From NCBI RefSeq assembly GCF_004827385.1, contig NZ_SRXN01000005.1, positions 186,001 to 250,000 of the forward strand: DNA of 64,000 bases, written 5' to 3'. Made by a program: the position numbers and the translations under genes. This stretch comes from Ensifer sp. MPMI2T (lineage in GTDB: Bacteria; Pseudomonadota; Alphaproteobacteria; Rhizobiales; Rhizobiaceae). Below the pieces are notes generated by a model. The model saw only the letters and a list, made by a program, of their open reading frames with translations. It was not told where the DNA came from and did not search any database. Shown piece by piece: positions 1-9,174 of the stretch; positions within the stretch are counted from its first letter, which is position 1, and every line of letters starts with the position of its first letter.

Positions 1-609
1 AACACCGCAACAGCATTTCTTGCCGAATTGCTCGCCTATAAGCTGCTCCAGCCCGCCAGCGGCGGCCGAACCAGGAGGACGCGCCCGCTTGAGCCGACGG
101 AGATCAGCGAGCATGCGATGCAACTCTGGTTCAAAAGCCAGATGAGAACGCTCGACCTCTTGGATGGAGGAACGAGAGTCGAGCGTATGGAGGCCGACAT
201 CGCCATTTTCGAACGCGCTCAGCCGATGGCTGCACGGCGCCTGATTGCCGACAGCAAATGGACGCAGCCACCGCAGGGCGTCGCGGGGTTCGTGTGGTCG
301 GAGGCTGGCGGGATACTGCTCGACGACCTGATGGCGCGTCCGTCAAGTCTCGTTCCAGAGGACGGAAGAGTATCAATCAGCGTCAATCTGGCGGCACTCG
401 CAGAGCACTACGCCATATCGAACACCCATGTCCGCCGTCTGTTTTCAAACGCCGAGAAGTCCGGCTTTATAGGCAGGCCCGATGATGGCACGCGTGGCCA
501 GTTCTGGCTGAGCGAACGATTGGTCGAGGAATATGCCTTCTGGCAGGCGGTGAAGTTCGAAGCCTTGGCAAGCGCTTTCGACCAGGCAGCTACGACGCCG
601 GGACAATAG
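1..609 (+). CDS. Winged-helix (MarR-like) DNA-binding protein, 5' partial
   Basis: The frame is open from the first base, so the true start lies outside the window. The C-terminal half contains a helix-turn-helix-like stretch (LAALAEHYAISNTHVRRLF, followed by a wing-like GFIGRPDDGTRGQFWL), which suggests a winged-helix transcriptional regulator. The N-terminal part is helical with no recognisable motif. It converges on the GFA-family gene, with only about 10 bases between the two stop codons. The family assignment rests on the helix-turn-helix pattern alone. The ligand and targets are unknown. Confidence 0.6.
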   Translation, partial: NTATAFLAELLAYKLLQPASGGRTRRTRPLEPTEISEHAMQLWFKSQMRTLDLLDGGTRVERMEADIAIFERAQPMAARRLIADSKWTQPPQGVAGFVWSEAGGILLDDLMARPSSLVPEDGRVSISVNLAALAEHYAISNTHVRRLFSNAEKSGFIGRPDDGTRGQFWLSERLVEEYAFWQAVKFEALASAFDQAATTPGQ

Positions 610-619
610 GCAAGCGTCG

Positions 620-1015
620 TCAGGCGCGGCCCTGGTCAAACTTCGGCAGTTCGTCCTCGATAGCGTAGTAGTCGCCCTTGTCGGCGCAATAGATATGATA
701 GCCGGGTTCGAGCCGCGTCGGCGTCTCGAAGGTGCCCGCAAGAATTGAAGTGTAGTCGAGTGCATCGGCCTTCCAGAAAAGCGCCGATCCACAGAACCGG
801 CAAAAGCCGCGCTGCGCCTCCGGGCTAGAACGATACCAGGTGACATTATCCGCGCCATCGACATCGATATCGTTGTTTTGCACGTTCGTGGCGGCGTAAT
901 AGAGGCCGGTTTGTTTCCGGCACTGCGAGCAATGGCAGAAGATGATCTCCCTGAGCTTCCCGCGCGTCTTGAACCGCACGGCGCCGCAAAGGCAGCCGCC
1001 TTCATGAATTTCCAT
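620..1015 (-). CDS. GFA-family zinc-binding protein (glutathione-dependent formaldehyde-activating-like)
   Basis: A 131-residue protein with the GFA/CENP-V cysteine pattern: GGCLCGAVRF near the N-terminus, then FCHCSQCRKQTG, then CRFCGSALFW. In this fold the cysteines bind zinc. The founding member condenses formaldehyde with glutathione, but most members have no established reaction, so the substrate here is unknown. I chose the ATG at 1015 because GGGAGGA lies six bases upstream. A start seven codons further upstream is open but has no comparable ribosome-binding site. Confidence 0.85.
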   Translation of the reverse strand: MEIHEGGCLCGAVRFKTRGKLREIIFCHCSQCRKQTGLYYAATNVQNNDIDVDGADNVTWYRSSPEAQRGFCRFCGSALFWKADALDYTSILAGTFETPTRLEPGYHIYCADKGDYYAIEDELPKFDQGRA

Positions 1016-1042
1016 TGTCGTCCTCCCGTCATTCAATTCGAG

Positions 1043-1147
1043 CTACTGCATGTCCTTAAAGCGGAGCCGATTTAAGGACAAAGACCTGCAGCCATGCAAA
1101 GTGCTACAGCGACCTTTGTGCGTCTGAAAGAGGCACGGCGCCGCAGA
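1043..1147 (+). repeat. Family A intergenic palindromic repeat (RIME1-like), copy 1
   Basis: Two palindromes in series: a TGCATGTCCTTAAA / TTTAAGGACA arm pair, then a GCTACAGCGACCTTTGTGCGTC segment that pairs back as CGGCGCCGCAG. The same two-part design recurs near 10,634, 24,611, 34,819, 36,032, 43,921 and 56,095. It resembles the Rhizobium intergenic mosaic elements. The RIME1 name is from memory and unverified. Confidence 0.7.
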
Positions 1148-1150
1148 GCA

Positions 1151-1185
1151 AAAAGCCGGGTCAGCTTTATCGGCTGGCCCGGCTC
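1151..1185 (-). terminator. Rho-independent terminator of aroF
   Basis: On the minus strand, AGCCGGGCCAGC pairs with GCTGACCCGGCT and is followed by TTTTTGC. It lies 64 bases past the aroF stop codon. Confidence 0.75.
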
Positions 1186-1248
1186 TGTCAAATTCAGATC
1201 ACGCACCGATCGTTCAGAAATTTTGAACCAGGTACGTCGCGCTCTCGA

Positions 1249-2622
1249 TCAGCCGTTGACGACCATCTTCTTCTCGTCGCGGCCGCCCTTCATGCGCTCG
1301 GCAAGCAAGAAGGCAAGTTCAAGAGCCTGATCCGCATTCAGGCGCGGATCGCAATGGGTGTGGTAGCGATCGGCAAGATCGTCGCCGGAAAGCGCGCGGG
1401 CGCCGCCGGTGCATTCGGTGACATCATTGCCGGTCATCTCGATGTGGATGCCGCCCGGATGCGTGCCTTCCGCGCGGTGAATCTGGAAGAAGCTTTCGAC
1501 TTCCGACAGAATCCGTTCGAATGGCCGGGTTTTGTAGTTGTTGAGCGTGATCGTGTTGCCGTGCATCGGATCGCACGACCACACGACCTTCTTGCCCTCG
1601 CGCTCGACCGCGCGGATGAGGCGCGGCAGATGCTCGGCCACCTTGTCGTGACCGAAACGGCAGATCAGCGTCAGGCGACCCGGCTCGTTTGCCGGGTTGA
1701 GGAGGTCGATCAGCTCCAGGAGACCGTCGGCGGTCAGCGACGGACCGCACTTCAGGCCGAGCGGGTTCTTGATGCCACGGCAGTATTCGACATGCGCATG
1801 GTCGGGCTGACGCGTGCGGTCGCCGATCCAGATCATATGGCCCGAGGTCGCATACCAGTCACCGGAGGTCGAGTCGACGCGGGTGAGCGCTTGCTCGTAG
1901 CCGAGCAGCAGCGCCTCGTGGCTGGTGAAGAAATCGGTCTCGCGCAGGCTCGGATGGTTTTCCGAAGTGATGCCGATCGCCTTCATGAAATCCATGGTCT
2001 CGGAGATCCGGTCGGCGAGCTTGCGGTAGCGCTCGGCCTGCGGGCTGTCCTTGACGAAGCCCAACATCCACTGATGCACGTTCTCGAGGTTGGCGTAGCC
2101 GCCCATCGCGAACGCACGCAGCAGGTTCAGCGTCGCGGCGGACTGGCGGTAGGCCATGATCTGCCGCTCAGGATTGGGCACGCGGGCCTCCTCCGTGAAC
2201 TCGATGCCGTTGATGATATCGCCGCGGTAGCTCGGCAACGTCACATCACCCTGCTTTTCCACGCCCGAAGAGCGCGGCTTGGCGAACTGGCCGGCGATGC
2301 GGCCGACCTTGACCACCGGCTGCTGTGCACCGAAGGTGAGCACGACGGCCATCTGGAGGAAGGCGCGGAAGAAGTCGCGGATTGTGTCTGCACCGTGCTC
2401 GGCGAAGCTCTCCGCGCAGTCTCCGCCCTGCAGCAGGAAACCGCGGCCCTCGGCGACATTGGCAAGCGCAGTCTTCAGACGCCGCGCCTCGCCGGCAAAG
2501 ACGAGCGGCGGATACTTCGCGAGGCGTGTTTCCACGGCCTCAAGCGCTGCGAGTTCCGGATAATCCGGCACCTGCTGAATGGGTTTCTGCCGCCAGCTGT
2601 TCGGAGTCCAAGTCTGTGCCAT
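1249..2622 (-). CDS. aroF: Class II 3-deoxy-7-phosphoheptulonate (DAHP) synthase
   Basis: Catalyses the first step of the shikimate pathway: phosphoenolpyruvate plus erythrose 4-phosphate give DAHP. The protein (about 457 residues) is a full-length plant-type class II enzyme. Diagnostic segments are [15 protein letters not shown] near residue 60, [14 protein letters not shown] near 110, [14 protein letters not shown] in the middle and [10 protein letters not shown] late. The start is placed at [10 protein letters not shown]. Two further in-frame starts (ATG at 2628 and GTG at 2631) lie just upstream. It is monocistronic with its own terminator. Class II enzymes are named aroF, aroG or aroH differently across species, so the symbol is less certain than the function. 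Confidence 0.93.
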   Translation of the reverse strand: MAQTWTPNSWRQKPIQQVPDYPELAALEAVETRLAKYPPLVFAGEARRLKTALANVAEGRGFLLQGGDCAESFAEHGADTIRDFFRAFLQMAVVLTFGAQQPVVKVGRIAGQFAKPRSSGVEKQGDVTLPSYRGDIINGIEFTEEARVPNPERQIMAYRQSAATLNLLRAFAMGGYANLENVHQWMLGFVKDSPQAERYRKLADRISETMDFMKAIGITSENHPSLRETDFFTSHEALLLGYEQALTRVDSTSGDWYATSGHMIWIGDRTRQPDHAHVEYCRGIKNPLGLKCGPSLTADGLLELIDLLNPANEPGRLTLICRFGHDKVAEHLPRLIRAVEREGKKVVWSCDPMHGNTITLNNYKTRPFERILSEVESFFQIHRAEGTHPGGIHIEMTGNDVTECTGGARALSGDDLADRYHTHCDPRLNADQALELAFLLAERMKGGRDEKKMVVNG

Positions 2623-2832
2623 TTCCATCACCTGTTGTATGACGCGGGAGCCCCGCGCACGTCGCGCCTGCGGCCATATAACCGCGCGGTATTCGGATTT
2701 CTATGATCCCAGCCGTCGCGCCCGCCCCCGAGCCGAGACTTCGCGGATGCGGGCTTATAAACGTTAACGTGGGGCTTGGAAAGCCATTCTACCAGAAAAC
2801 ATCGGTGGTCGCGTTGCCGCTTGCAGGCAGGC

Positions 2833-4224
2833 TCAAGCGACCCTTTCGCCCTTACTGATCCGGTAGGAGGGCTGATACATGGTCACCAGTTCCTCGGCCG
2901 CCGTCGGATGCACGGCCATGGTGCGATCGAAGTCGTCCTTGGTGCATCCGGCCTTCAGCGAAATTCCGAGCAGTTGCGCCATTTCGCCAGCATCGTGGCC
3001 GAGGATATGTGCGCCCACAACCTTACGGTTAGCGGCGTTGACCACAAGCTTCATGATCATCTTTTCCTTTCGTCCCGAAAGGGTCGCCTTCATCGGACGG
3101 AACTCGGCGCGGTAGACTTCGAGCTCATCGAATTTGCGCGCCGCATCCTCTTCCGTCATTCCGACCGTGCCGATCTCCGGCTGCGAGAAGACGGCCGTCG
3201 CGATCAGGTCGTGATCCGGCGACGTCGGGTTGTTCTTGTATTCGGTCTCGATGAAGCACATGGCCTCGTGGATCGCCACCGGCGTCAGCTGTACGCGGTC
3301 GGTCACGTCGCCGAGCGCGTAGATGCCCGGTGCGCTCGTGCGCGAGAAGGCATCGACGATGATCGCGCCGCGCTCGTTGACCTTGACGCCGGCGTTCTCG
3401 AGGCCGAGCCCTTTGGTGTTCGGCACGCGTCCCAGAGCAAGCATCACCTGGTCGATGACAAGTTCGCCGTGCTTCATCGTCTGAGCCACACGTCGGCCTT
3501 GTGCATCGGTCGACACCGACTGGATGATATCCTCGCAAAGGATGCGGATGCCCTTCTCTTCCATCGCCGCATGCAGCCCATGTCTGAGGTCCTGATCGAA
3601 ACGCGAGAGAATTTCCTTGCCGCGATAAATCAGCGTCGTCTCAACACCCAGCCCGTGGAAAATATTGGCGAATTCGATGGCGATATAACCGCCGCCGGCG
3701 ATAAGGATCGATTTCGGCAGCTCGGCGAGATCGAAGGCCTCATTGGAGCTGATGCAGAGCTCGTGCCCCGGAAGCGCATCGTGGGGGCTCGGATGCCCGC
3801 CGACGGCGATCACGATGCGCTCGGCGGTGACGGTCTTTCCGCTCGCCAGCAGCCGAACCGTGTTGGGCCCTACGACCTCGGCGCGGGTATCGAGGATTTC
3901 GGCGCCGGCATTGGCGAGGCCCTTGCGGTAGAGGCCCTCGAGACGGGAGATTTCCTGTTCCTTGGCCGCGACCAGATTCGCCCAGTCGAAGCGGCTTTCT
4001 CCAACCGTCCAGCCGAAGCCCGCTGCGTCCTCGAAATGCTCGGAATATTGCGAAGCATAAACATAGAGCTTCTTAGGCACGCAGCCGCGGATCACGCAGG
4101 TGCCGCCATAGCGAAACTCCTCCGCAATCGCGACCTTCTTGCCGAGCGCCGCTGCCAGACGTCCGCTTCTGACGCCACCCGAACCACCGCCGATCACGAA
4201 GAGGTCATAGTCGAAAGCGGTCAT
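2833..4224 (-). CDS. gor: Glutathione-disulfide reductase
   Basis: A 463-residue cytoplasmic flavoenzyme that reduces GSSG to GSH with NADPH. Visible elements are the FAD-binding GGGSGGVRSGRLAA near residue 12, the redox-active pair in GGTCVIRGCVPKKL, the NAD(P)H-binding GGGYIAIEFANIF, the second FAD motif YALGDVTDRVQLTPVA, and the C-terminal active-site HPTAAEELVTM. The ATG at 4224 has CAGGAG six bases upstream. The open frame extends 19 codons further, but that part is not family-like. The gene lies downstream of the DUF2059 and rpiA genes on the same strand. A terminator separates it from the DUF2059 gene. Confidence 0.95.
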   Translation of the reverse strand: MTAFDYDLFVIGGGSGGVRSGRLAAALGKKVAIAEEFRYGGTCVIRGCVPKKLYVYASQYSEHFEDAAGFGWTVGESRFDWANLVAAKEQEISRLEGLYRKGLANAGAEILDTRAEVVGPNTVRLLASGKTVTAERIVIAVGGHPSPHDALPGHELCISSNEAFDLAELPKSILIAGGGYIAIEFANIFHGLGVETTLIYRGKEILSRFDQDLRHGLHAAMEEKGIRILCEDIIQSVSTDAQGRRVAQTMKHGELVIDQVMLALGRVPNTKGLGLENAGVKVNERGAIIVDAFSRTSAPGIYALGDVTDRVQLTPVAIHEAMCFIETEYKNNPTSPDHDLIATAVFSQPEIGTVGMTEEDAARKFDELEVYRAEFRPMKATLSGRKEKMIMKLVVNAANRKVVGAHILGHDAGEMAQLLGISLKAGCTKDDFDRTMAVHPTAAEELVTMYQPSYRISKGERVA

Positions 4225-4322
4225 GGCGAGCTCCTGGAGTGAAAATCGTATCAGTCGAAAATGTCGGAGGGTGGAAGGCACGAACCCGCCTCACCCTCCG
4301 TCACTGATATAGTATTGCGACG

Positions 4323-4355
4323 CAAAAAAAGAAAAGCCCGGATCGCTCCGGGCTT
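4323..4355 (-). terminator. Rho-independent terminator after the DUF2059 gene
   Basis: On the minus strand, AAGCCCGGA pairs with TCCGGGCTT around a four-base loop and is followed by TTCTTTTTTTG. It ends the DUF2059 transcript before gor. Confidence 0.85.
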
Positions 4356-4384
4356 CTTCGATCTGTGGTCGGCCTTGCGGCAAT

Positions 4385-4930
4385 TTACTGCTGCGCCGGA
4401 GCGGCGGTACCGGCGTCCGCTGCGGGCGCGCCTCCGATGGTCGTATCGAGAGACTTGGTGGCCTCCTGGGTCAGGTCGCGCGAAACGCCGGCGGCCCAGA
4501 TATCGGCTGCCTTCAGCAACTCCCGGGAAGCGATCGGACCGTCGTTCAGCAGCTTCTTGCCGGCCGGCGAGCTGTAGAACTCGGTGATCGCGTTCAGTTC
4601 CTCGACCGAGAAGGTCTTGGCGTAAATGGTTGCGGCCTCGCGCTCCAGATCCGCACGCCGGGCCGCAAGAGCAAGCGCCTTCTCGTCGACCGTCGCGGTG
4701 ATCAGTTCCTGGTGGTTCGGCGAGGACTGGATCAGCGTGTTCTTCAGTCTCTCTGCGAGACGCGGCAGAATGTTGTCGAAGGTGTTGGTCACGCCGAGCG
4801 CCGCGATGGTCGCGCGGGCGGCCTTGATCTGATCTTCCGTCACGTCCTGGGCGCGAACCGCCGGAACCGAAACCGAAACGAGAACGGCAGCAGCTGCGAA
4901 AGTGCGGGCAAGACCTGTGAGTTTGTTCAT
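4385..4930 (-). CDS. DUF2059-family exported protein
   Basis: A 181-residue protein with a signal peptide (MNKLTGLARTFAAAAVLVSV, cut after VRA or thereabouts), so probably periplasmic. The body contains the DUF2059 core, including FSVEELNAITEFYSSPAGKKLL, a short helical repeat also found in other exported bacterial proteins. The C-terminus is Ala/Pro-rich. No activity is established for the family. An AGGAG lies 11 bases before the ATG, and an out-of-frame ATG sits between them. It lies between rpiA (upstream) and gor (downstream), a plausible operon with rpiA. Confidence 0.85.
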   Translation of the reverse strand: MNKLTGLARTFAAAAVLVSVSVPAVRAQDVTEDQIKAARATIAALGVTNTFDNILPRLAERLKNTLIQSSPNHQELITATVDEKALALAARRADLEREAATIYAKTFSVEELNAITEFYSSPAGKKLLNDGPIASRELLKAADIWAAGVSRDLTQEATKSLDTTIGGAPAADAGTAAPAQQ

Positions 4931-5051
4931 TGTTATCCATGCTCCTGTGTTGGCACCTGTCGCCCCGGCCAATGGCCGCCGCCAGGCAGACATGTGCGGA
5001 AACCTATTTTCTGCGCCGTCCGCGACGCTTCATGGAAGCGGCGGCATCGGC

Positions 5052-5747
5052 TCAGGACGCCGTCAGGGTGCGGGCTCCCTCCGGACCGGCGATGATCGCC
5101 AATGACGCAATCCCGATGAACAGCCCGTGCTCCACCACCCCAGGGATGGCATTCAGCTCTGCCGCGAGCGCATCTGCATCAGGAATACGGCCAAAAGATG
5201 CATCGAGAATGAGATGGCCGCCGTCGGTCATGAACGGGCCGTCGCCCGACGCACGAACGGCGATATCGCCCGCCATACTCATGCGGGACGCGACCTTCTC
5301 AATGGCCAGCCGCGTTGCGACCTGCCCGAACGGGTTCACTTCGATCGGCAGCTTGAAGGCGCCGAGCACGTCGACAACCTTCGATTCGTCGGCAATGACG
5401 ATCATCCGCTTGGAGGCGCTGGCCACGATTTTCTCGCGCAGCAGCGCGCCGCCGCCGCCCTTGATCAATCTCAACTTCCCATCGACCTCATCGGCACCGT
5501 CGATCGTCAGATCCAGCTCCGGCAGTTCGTCGAGCGATTTCAACGGCACACCGAGTTCGAGGCAAAGCCTCGCCGTGCGCTCGGACGTCGGCACGCCAGC
5601 GATCTGAAAGCCCGACGCGACCTTTTCGGCGAGCAGCCGGACGAATTCTTCGGCGGTCGAACCGGTACCAATTCCAAGCCGCATGCCGTTCTCGACATAT
5701 TCAAGCGCCGCCGCTGCGGCTTTGATCTTCATTTGGCGGGCGTCCAT
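5052..5747 (-). CDS. rpiA: Ribose-5-phosphate isomerase A
   Basis: Interconverts ribose 5-phosphate and ribulose 5-phosphate in the pentose phosphate pathway. The 231-residue length is normal. Signature segments are [13 protein letters not shown] (phosphate binding), [10 protein letters not shown], and [15 protein letters not shown], which carries the catalytic lysine. The start [11 protein letters not shown] is chosen because GAGGGAG precedes it at a longer than usual spacing. A 17-codon upstream extension is open but unlike the family. It is divergent from gph across a repeat-bearing intergenic region. Confidence 0.95.
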   Translation of the reverse strand: MDARQMKIKAAAAALEYVENGMRLGIGTGSTAEEFVRLLAEKVASGFQIAGVPTSERTARLCLELGVPLKSLDELPELDLTIDGADEVDGKLRLIKGGGGALLREKIVASASKRMIVIADESKVVDVLGAFKLPIEVNPFGQVATRLAIEKVASRMSMAGDIAVRASGDGPFMTDGGHLILDASFGRIPDADALAAELNAIPGVVEHGLFIGIASLAIIAGPEGARTLTAS

Positions 5748-5941
5748 GCGCCACTCGCTCCCTCGTGATCTCTCAGATGGCGAGGCCAAGCAGGCCAATC
5801 ACCGTCCAATTTCCGCTGAGACACTTACACGCCCGTCGCCGCAAACAAAAGCCAAAATAAGAGCGCTTTGCCGGATTCCCGCAGCAGCCTGCGCTGATCC
5901 GCGCCATTGCATTCCTCGCCCACTTCGCCTACCCGAACAAC

Positions 5942-6000
5942 CAATGCATGTCGTCCAAAAGTGTACCGCGGTTTTGGATGACGACATGCATGAAGGCGCA
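5942..6000 (-). repeat. Family B palindromic repeat, copy 1
   Basis: An imperfect palindrome with the outer arms ATGCATGTCGT / ACGACATGCAT and an inner CCAAAA(G)TGTACCGCGGTTTTGG. Two related copies lie at 37,950-38,046 and 57,003-57,090. It sits in the 297-base gap between rpiA and gph, which otherwise shows nothing coding. Confidence 0.7.
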
Positions 6001-6044
6001 TCAACGCGACGTGTTTCAAGATTTCCGCTAACGCGAGGTTCCCA

Positions 6045-6728
6045 GTGTCTCCCCCCATTGTCGTCTTCGATCTCGACGGTACCCTTGTCGACACCGCTCC
6101 TGATCTCGTCGCCAGTCTCAACCACGCGGTCACACAGGCCGGTGTCGAGCCCGTCACCTATGCGGACCTCACCCATCTCGTCGGCCACGGCGCGCGAGCT
6201 ATGATCGAGCGCACCTTCGCGCTACGCGGCAAGGCACTCAGCGAAGAGGACCTTACTTGGCAGATGAAGGAGTTCGTGGATTTCTATCACGGCTCGATGC
6301 CGGGGGAATCGATGCCCTATCCGGGTCTCATTGCGGCACTCGATCGCCTGCAGGATGCCGGCCTGAAGCTCGCTGTCTGCACCAACAAACCGGAAATGCT
6401 CGCAACGCGCCTTCTCGAAAGGCTCGGCCTGCTCGGCCGGTTCGCAGCCGTCGCTGGGGGCGACACCTTCGCTGTGCGCAAGCCGCATGCGGAACATCTG
6501 CTTTCCACGGTCGCCAATGCAGGCGGCATCGCCGAGCGCTCCGTGATGGTCGGCGACAGCCTCAACGACATCCTTGTCGCGCGGAACGCGTCGGTGCCCT
6601 CGATTGCCGTGCCGTTCGGCTATTCCGACGTACCGATCGAAAGCCTCGCTCCCGATCGCATCATCCAGCATTTCGACGAGCTGACGCCGCATCTGGTCGA
6701 AACACTCCTCACGCGAAAGCACAAATGA
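6045..6728 (+). CDS. gph: Phosphoglycolate phosphatase (HAD family)
   Basis: A 227-residue HAD hydrolase. Motif I is VFDLDGTLVDT at the N-terminus with both catalytic aspartates, motif II is in LAVCTNKPEML, motif III uses the lysine in AVRKPHAEHL, and motif IV is MVGDSLNDI. Gph clears 2-phosphoglycolate formed in DNA repair and carbon metabolism. The substrate is inferred from overall similarity, and other HAD phosphatases look alike. The start is GTG at 6045 with GAGG about seven bases upstream. The gene converges with the L,D-transpeptidase gene over a shared hairpin. Confidence 0.88.
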   Translation: MSPPIVVFDLDGTLVDTAPDLVASLNHAVTQAGVEPVTYADLTHLVGHGARAMIERTFALRGKALSEEDLTWQMKEFVDFYHGSMPGESMPYPGLIAALDRLQDAGLKLAVCTNKPEMLATRLLERLGLLGRFAAVAGGDTFAVRKPHAEHLLSTVANAGGIAERSVMVGDSLNDILVARNASVPSIAVPFGYSDVPIESLAPDRIIQHFDELTPHLVETLLTRKHK

Positions 6729-6729
6729 G

Positions 6730-6757
6730 AAAGGGCCACTTTTGCGGCCCCTTCCCT
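6730..6757. terminator. Shared hairpin between converging gph and L,D-transpeptidase genes
   Basis: AAAGGGCC and GGCCCCTTC arms around an ACTTTTGC loop, with flanking A and T tracts that could serve both strands. It lies between the two stop codons. Confidence 0.6.
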
Positions 6758-6758
6758 T

Positions 6759-8657
6759 TTATCCCTCGGCTCGGCGCGCGTTGCGCGTCGCATCCAATGC
6801 CCGGTTCATATACATGTCGCGGTCATAGACATCGTTGAAATATTCGACGGTGCCGGTCTTGTTCGGCCATGCGGTGAAGTAGGAAACATAGACGGGCACC
6901 TTCTGCGGCACCTGCAAGGCCTTGTTGTGGCCGCTCGCTATTTCCTTGCCGACTTCGTCGATGCTCGTACCGAGAACCGCAGCGGCCATGCGGCGCGGAT
7001 CGGCGAGCCGCACGCAGCCGTGGCTGAGCGCCCGCTGGTCGCGCTTGAAGAAGCTCTTCGACGGCGTGTCATGCATGTAGATCGCGTGAGCGTTCGGGAA
7101 GAGGATCTTCAGTTCGCCAAGCGCGTTGTCGCTGCTCGGCGGCTGACGCACTGCGACCGAGGCGGTCGATCCGTACCAGTTGACGGCGGACGAAGGCACG
7201 ACGCGGCCACCGACTTCGACCTGATAACCCATGCGGTCGAGATAGCCGGGGTCGCTTCTGAGCTTCGGGAGCATCTCGTTGACAATGATCGACTGCGGCA
7301 CGCCCCAGTAGGGATTGACCTCGACCGTCTGGATCTCGTCCTGGAAGAAGTAGGTCTGGTTCGCTTTCGAGCCGACAACCACGCGCATGGAGAACTGTTC
7401 CACGCCCTGGTCCGTGTAGGAGGCCGTAAAGGCGGGCTGGTTGATGAAGACGTAGCGGTTGCCCAATCCATCGGGAAGCCAGCGCGCCTGCTCCATCGCG
7501 ATTTCGACCTTGTTGATCTTGCTGGGGGTCGTGTCACCGCCCGTCAGCACGCGGATCGAGGCCTCACCGACAACGCCATCGGCCTTCAGGCCGTGTTCCT
7601 TTTGGAAAGCCTCGACGACGGAAACCAGCTCGGGCGTGTAGTCCGGGGTTCCCTGATAGCTCGCGAGTACGACAGCGTGTTCTGCCTTCAGCGATTCGGA
7701 CGCCTTGAGCTTGATGCCGGCGATGACATTGGCAAGTTCCGGGTTGGTCTGGCCGGGCTTCAGCAGTGTACCCGGAGCGATTTCCACACGCGGCGTCGCA
7801 TCCGTCTGCGCGCGCAGTCGTTCAAGTTCCGCCTTGAGGGCCAGGAATTGTGCGCTCTTTGGGTTCTCGCTTTCAATCAGTGCCGCGGCGTCATCGCTTG
7901 CTGCCACCTTGTCGAGGAATGCGAAGAGGTCGACGTTCTTGCGCTTGAAGTCGTGATAGCCCGAGATCTTGTTCGGATCGATGCGGCCGCGGACCGTATC
8001 CTGCACATAGGTCAGCGTCGCAACCGACATCGCTATTTCAAACTGAACAAGCTCCTTTTCGCGGGCGATCATGTCGCCTCGATCGAAGGTGTCCGACGGC
8101 ACGTCAACCGCATAGTCCTGCGGATCGAGGCCGACTTTCGCGGCCTGCGCGAGCGCCGCAAGAGCCGACTTGGCGCGCGCGCTGACGCCGGTGCCGTCGA
8201 TCCACACGAAATCCGTCCGGGCGCCATAGTAGTTCTCGACTGCCTTTGCGACGGCTTCCGTGGCGCGGACGTTGATCTCGGGGAGAAACTGCCGCGCATC
8301 CGAAAGCGGCGGGCGAAGCATCGGCGGCAAGGCGCCGTTTTGCACCGAACCGGTCACGACGGGATCAAGCAACCGATCCGTGGCGATCCGGCGCAACGGT
8401 TCCGCCCTGTAGGTATAGTACCGCGGCCCGGTCACGCGCGGCGGCTTTGCAGCCATCCTCGGATCCATCTGCTGCGGCACGATCATGCCGAACCCCGGCA
8501 GCGGTTGGGCAGGTCGGGCGTGCTCCGGCGACATTCGCTTCTTGCCGCCGCGGATGAAGTCCATCAGGGTGAGCGCCGATGCCGGTCGTACATCCATGGT
8601 TGCAACCGCACAACCACACATGAGCGCCACAATCGCTGCCGATTTGAAAAGTTTCAT
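6759..8657 (-). CDS. L,D-transpeptidase (YcbB/LdtD-like) with peptidoglycan-binding domain
   Basis: A 632-residue exported enzyme expected to form 3-3 cross-links in peptidoglycan or to attach proteins to it. After the signal peptide (MKLFKSAAIVALMCGCAVAT) comes a long scaffold domain of about 250 residues, a peptidoglycan-binding segment (LVSVVEAFQKEHGLKADGVV), and the YkuD catalytic domain ending in SHGCVRLADP with the active-site cysteine. The architecture matches the large YcbB type. The start is at M54 of the longest frame because the signal peptide begins there. In rhizobia several such enzymes coexist, so its exact partner is unknown. Confidence 0.9.
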   Translation of the reverse strand: MKLFKSAAIVALMCGCAVATMDVRPASALTLMDFIRGGKKRMSPEHARPAQPLPGFGMIVPQQMDPRMAAKPPRVTGPRYYTYRAEPLRRIATDRLLDPVVTGSVQNGALPPMLRPPLSDARQFLPEINVRATEAVAKAVENYYGARTDFVWIDGTGVSARAKSALAALAQAAKVGLDPQDYAVDVPSDTFDRGDMIAREKELVQFEIAMSVATLTYVQDTVRGRIDPNKISGYHDFKRKNVDLFAFLDKVAASDDAAALIESENPKSAQFLALKAELERLRAQTDATPRVEIAPGTLLKPGQTNPELANVIAGIKLKASESLKAEHAVVLASYQGTPDYTPELVSVVEAFQKEHGLKADGVVGEASIRVLTGGDTTPSKINKVEIAMEQARWLPDGLGNRYVFINQPAFTASYTDQGVEQFSMRVVVGSKANQTYFFQDEIQTVEVNPYWGVPQSIIVNEMLPKLRSDPGYLDRMGYQVEVGGRVVPSSAVNWYGSTASVAVRQPPSSDNALGELKILFPNAHAIYMHDTPSKSFFKRDQRALSHGCVRLADPRRMAAAVLGTSIDEVGKEIASGHNKALQVPQKVPVYVSYFTAWPNKTGTVEYFNDVYDRDMYMNRALDATRNARRAEG

Positions 8658-9174
8658 TAGAACAAAGATCCCCGTATTGCGTTGTCGCCGAATTCGGCCG
8701 GTGCCAGATTCTCGCCACGCCCTCGTGCTCCCCGACTTATAGAAAAGGATGGTGAATGAAAAGGAAACGCCCCGACGCCAATGGGGCGAATCCTCGTCAA
8801 ACCTGTTCCAAAACACGTCAGTTCATTGCTGCCGAAACGTCATAAAAATTTGATTCGTTTTCATTTTGCGTCCGTCGAGCGCGCGTCGGCGTTTCCCAGG
8901 GCACAGTCGGCCCTGCAAAAAGGAAAACGCGCAATGTGACGGAAAGGTCACAACTCTTGCGACCACGAGTTCGTCGATCACCGTTCCTGACCGCAAAGCC
9001 AACCTGTTGGCGCACCGTAAGAATTCAAACGATTGTAGGGCCGGACATGCCTTTACCGCCCTTTACAAGCTTGCTTCGCCGGGGCAGAGAGATGCCCGGC
9101 ACCGGGGCGTAACGACCGGCTGAGAAGCGTTCTCGCCTCGGCTTCATGAACCGCAGACGAAGGCAGGTATCACG
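8658..9174. other. 517-base intergenic region between divergent L,D-transpeptidase and fumC genes
   Basis: No convincing gene is seen on either strand. It must contain both divergent promoters. An AT-rich patch at about 8,841-8,867 is the most promoter-like part. No repeat of the three families is recognised here. Confidence 0.5.

Noticed and set aside
1354-2706. Long open frame antisense to aroF
   Set aside because: It mirrors a strongly conserved enzyme and has no family-like sequence. High GC content keeps stop codons rare on the opposite strand.
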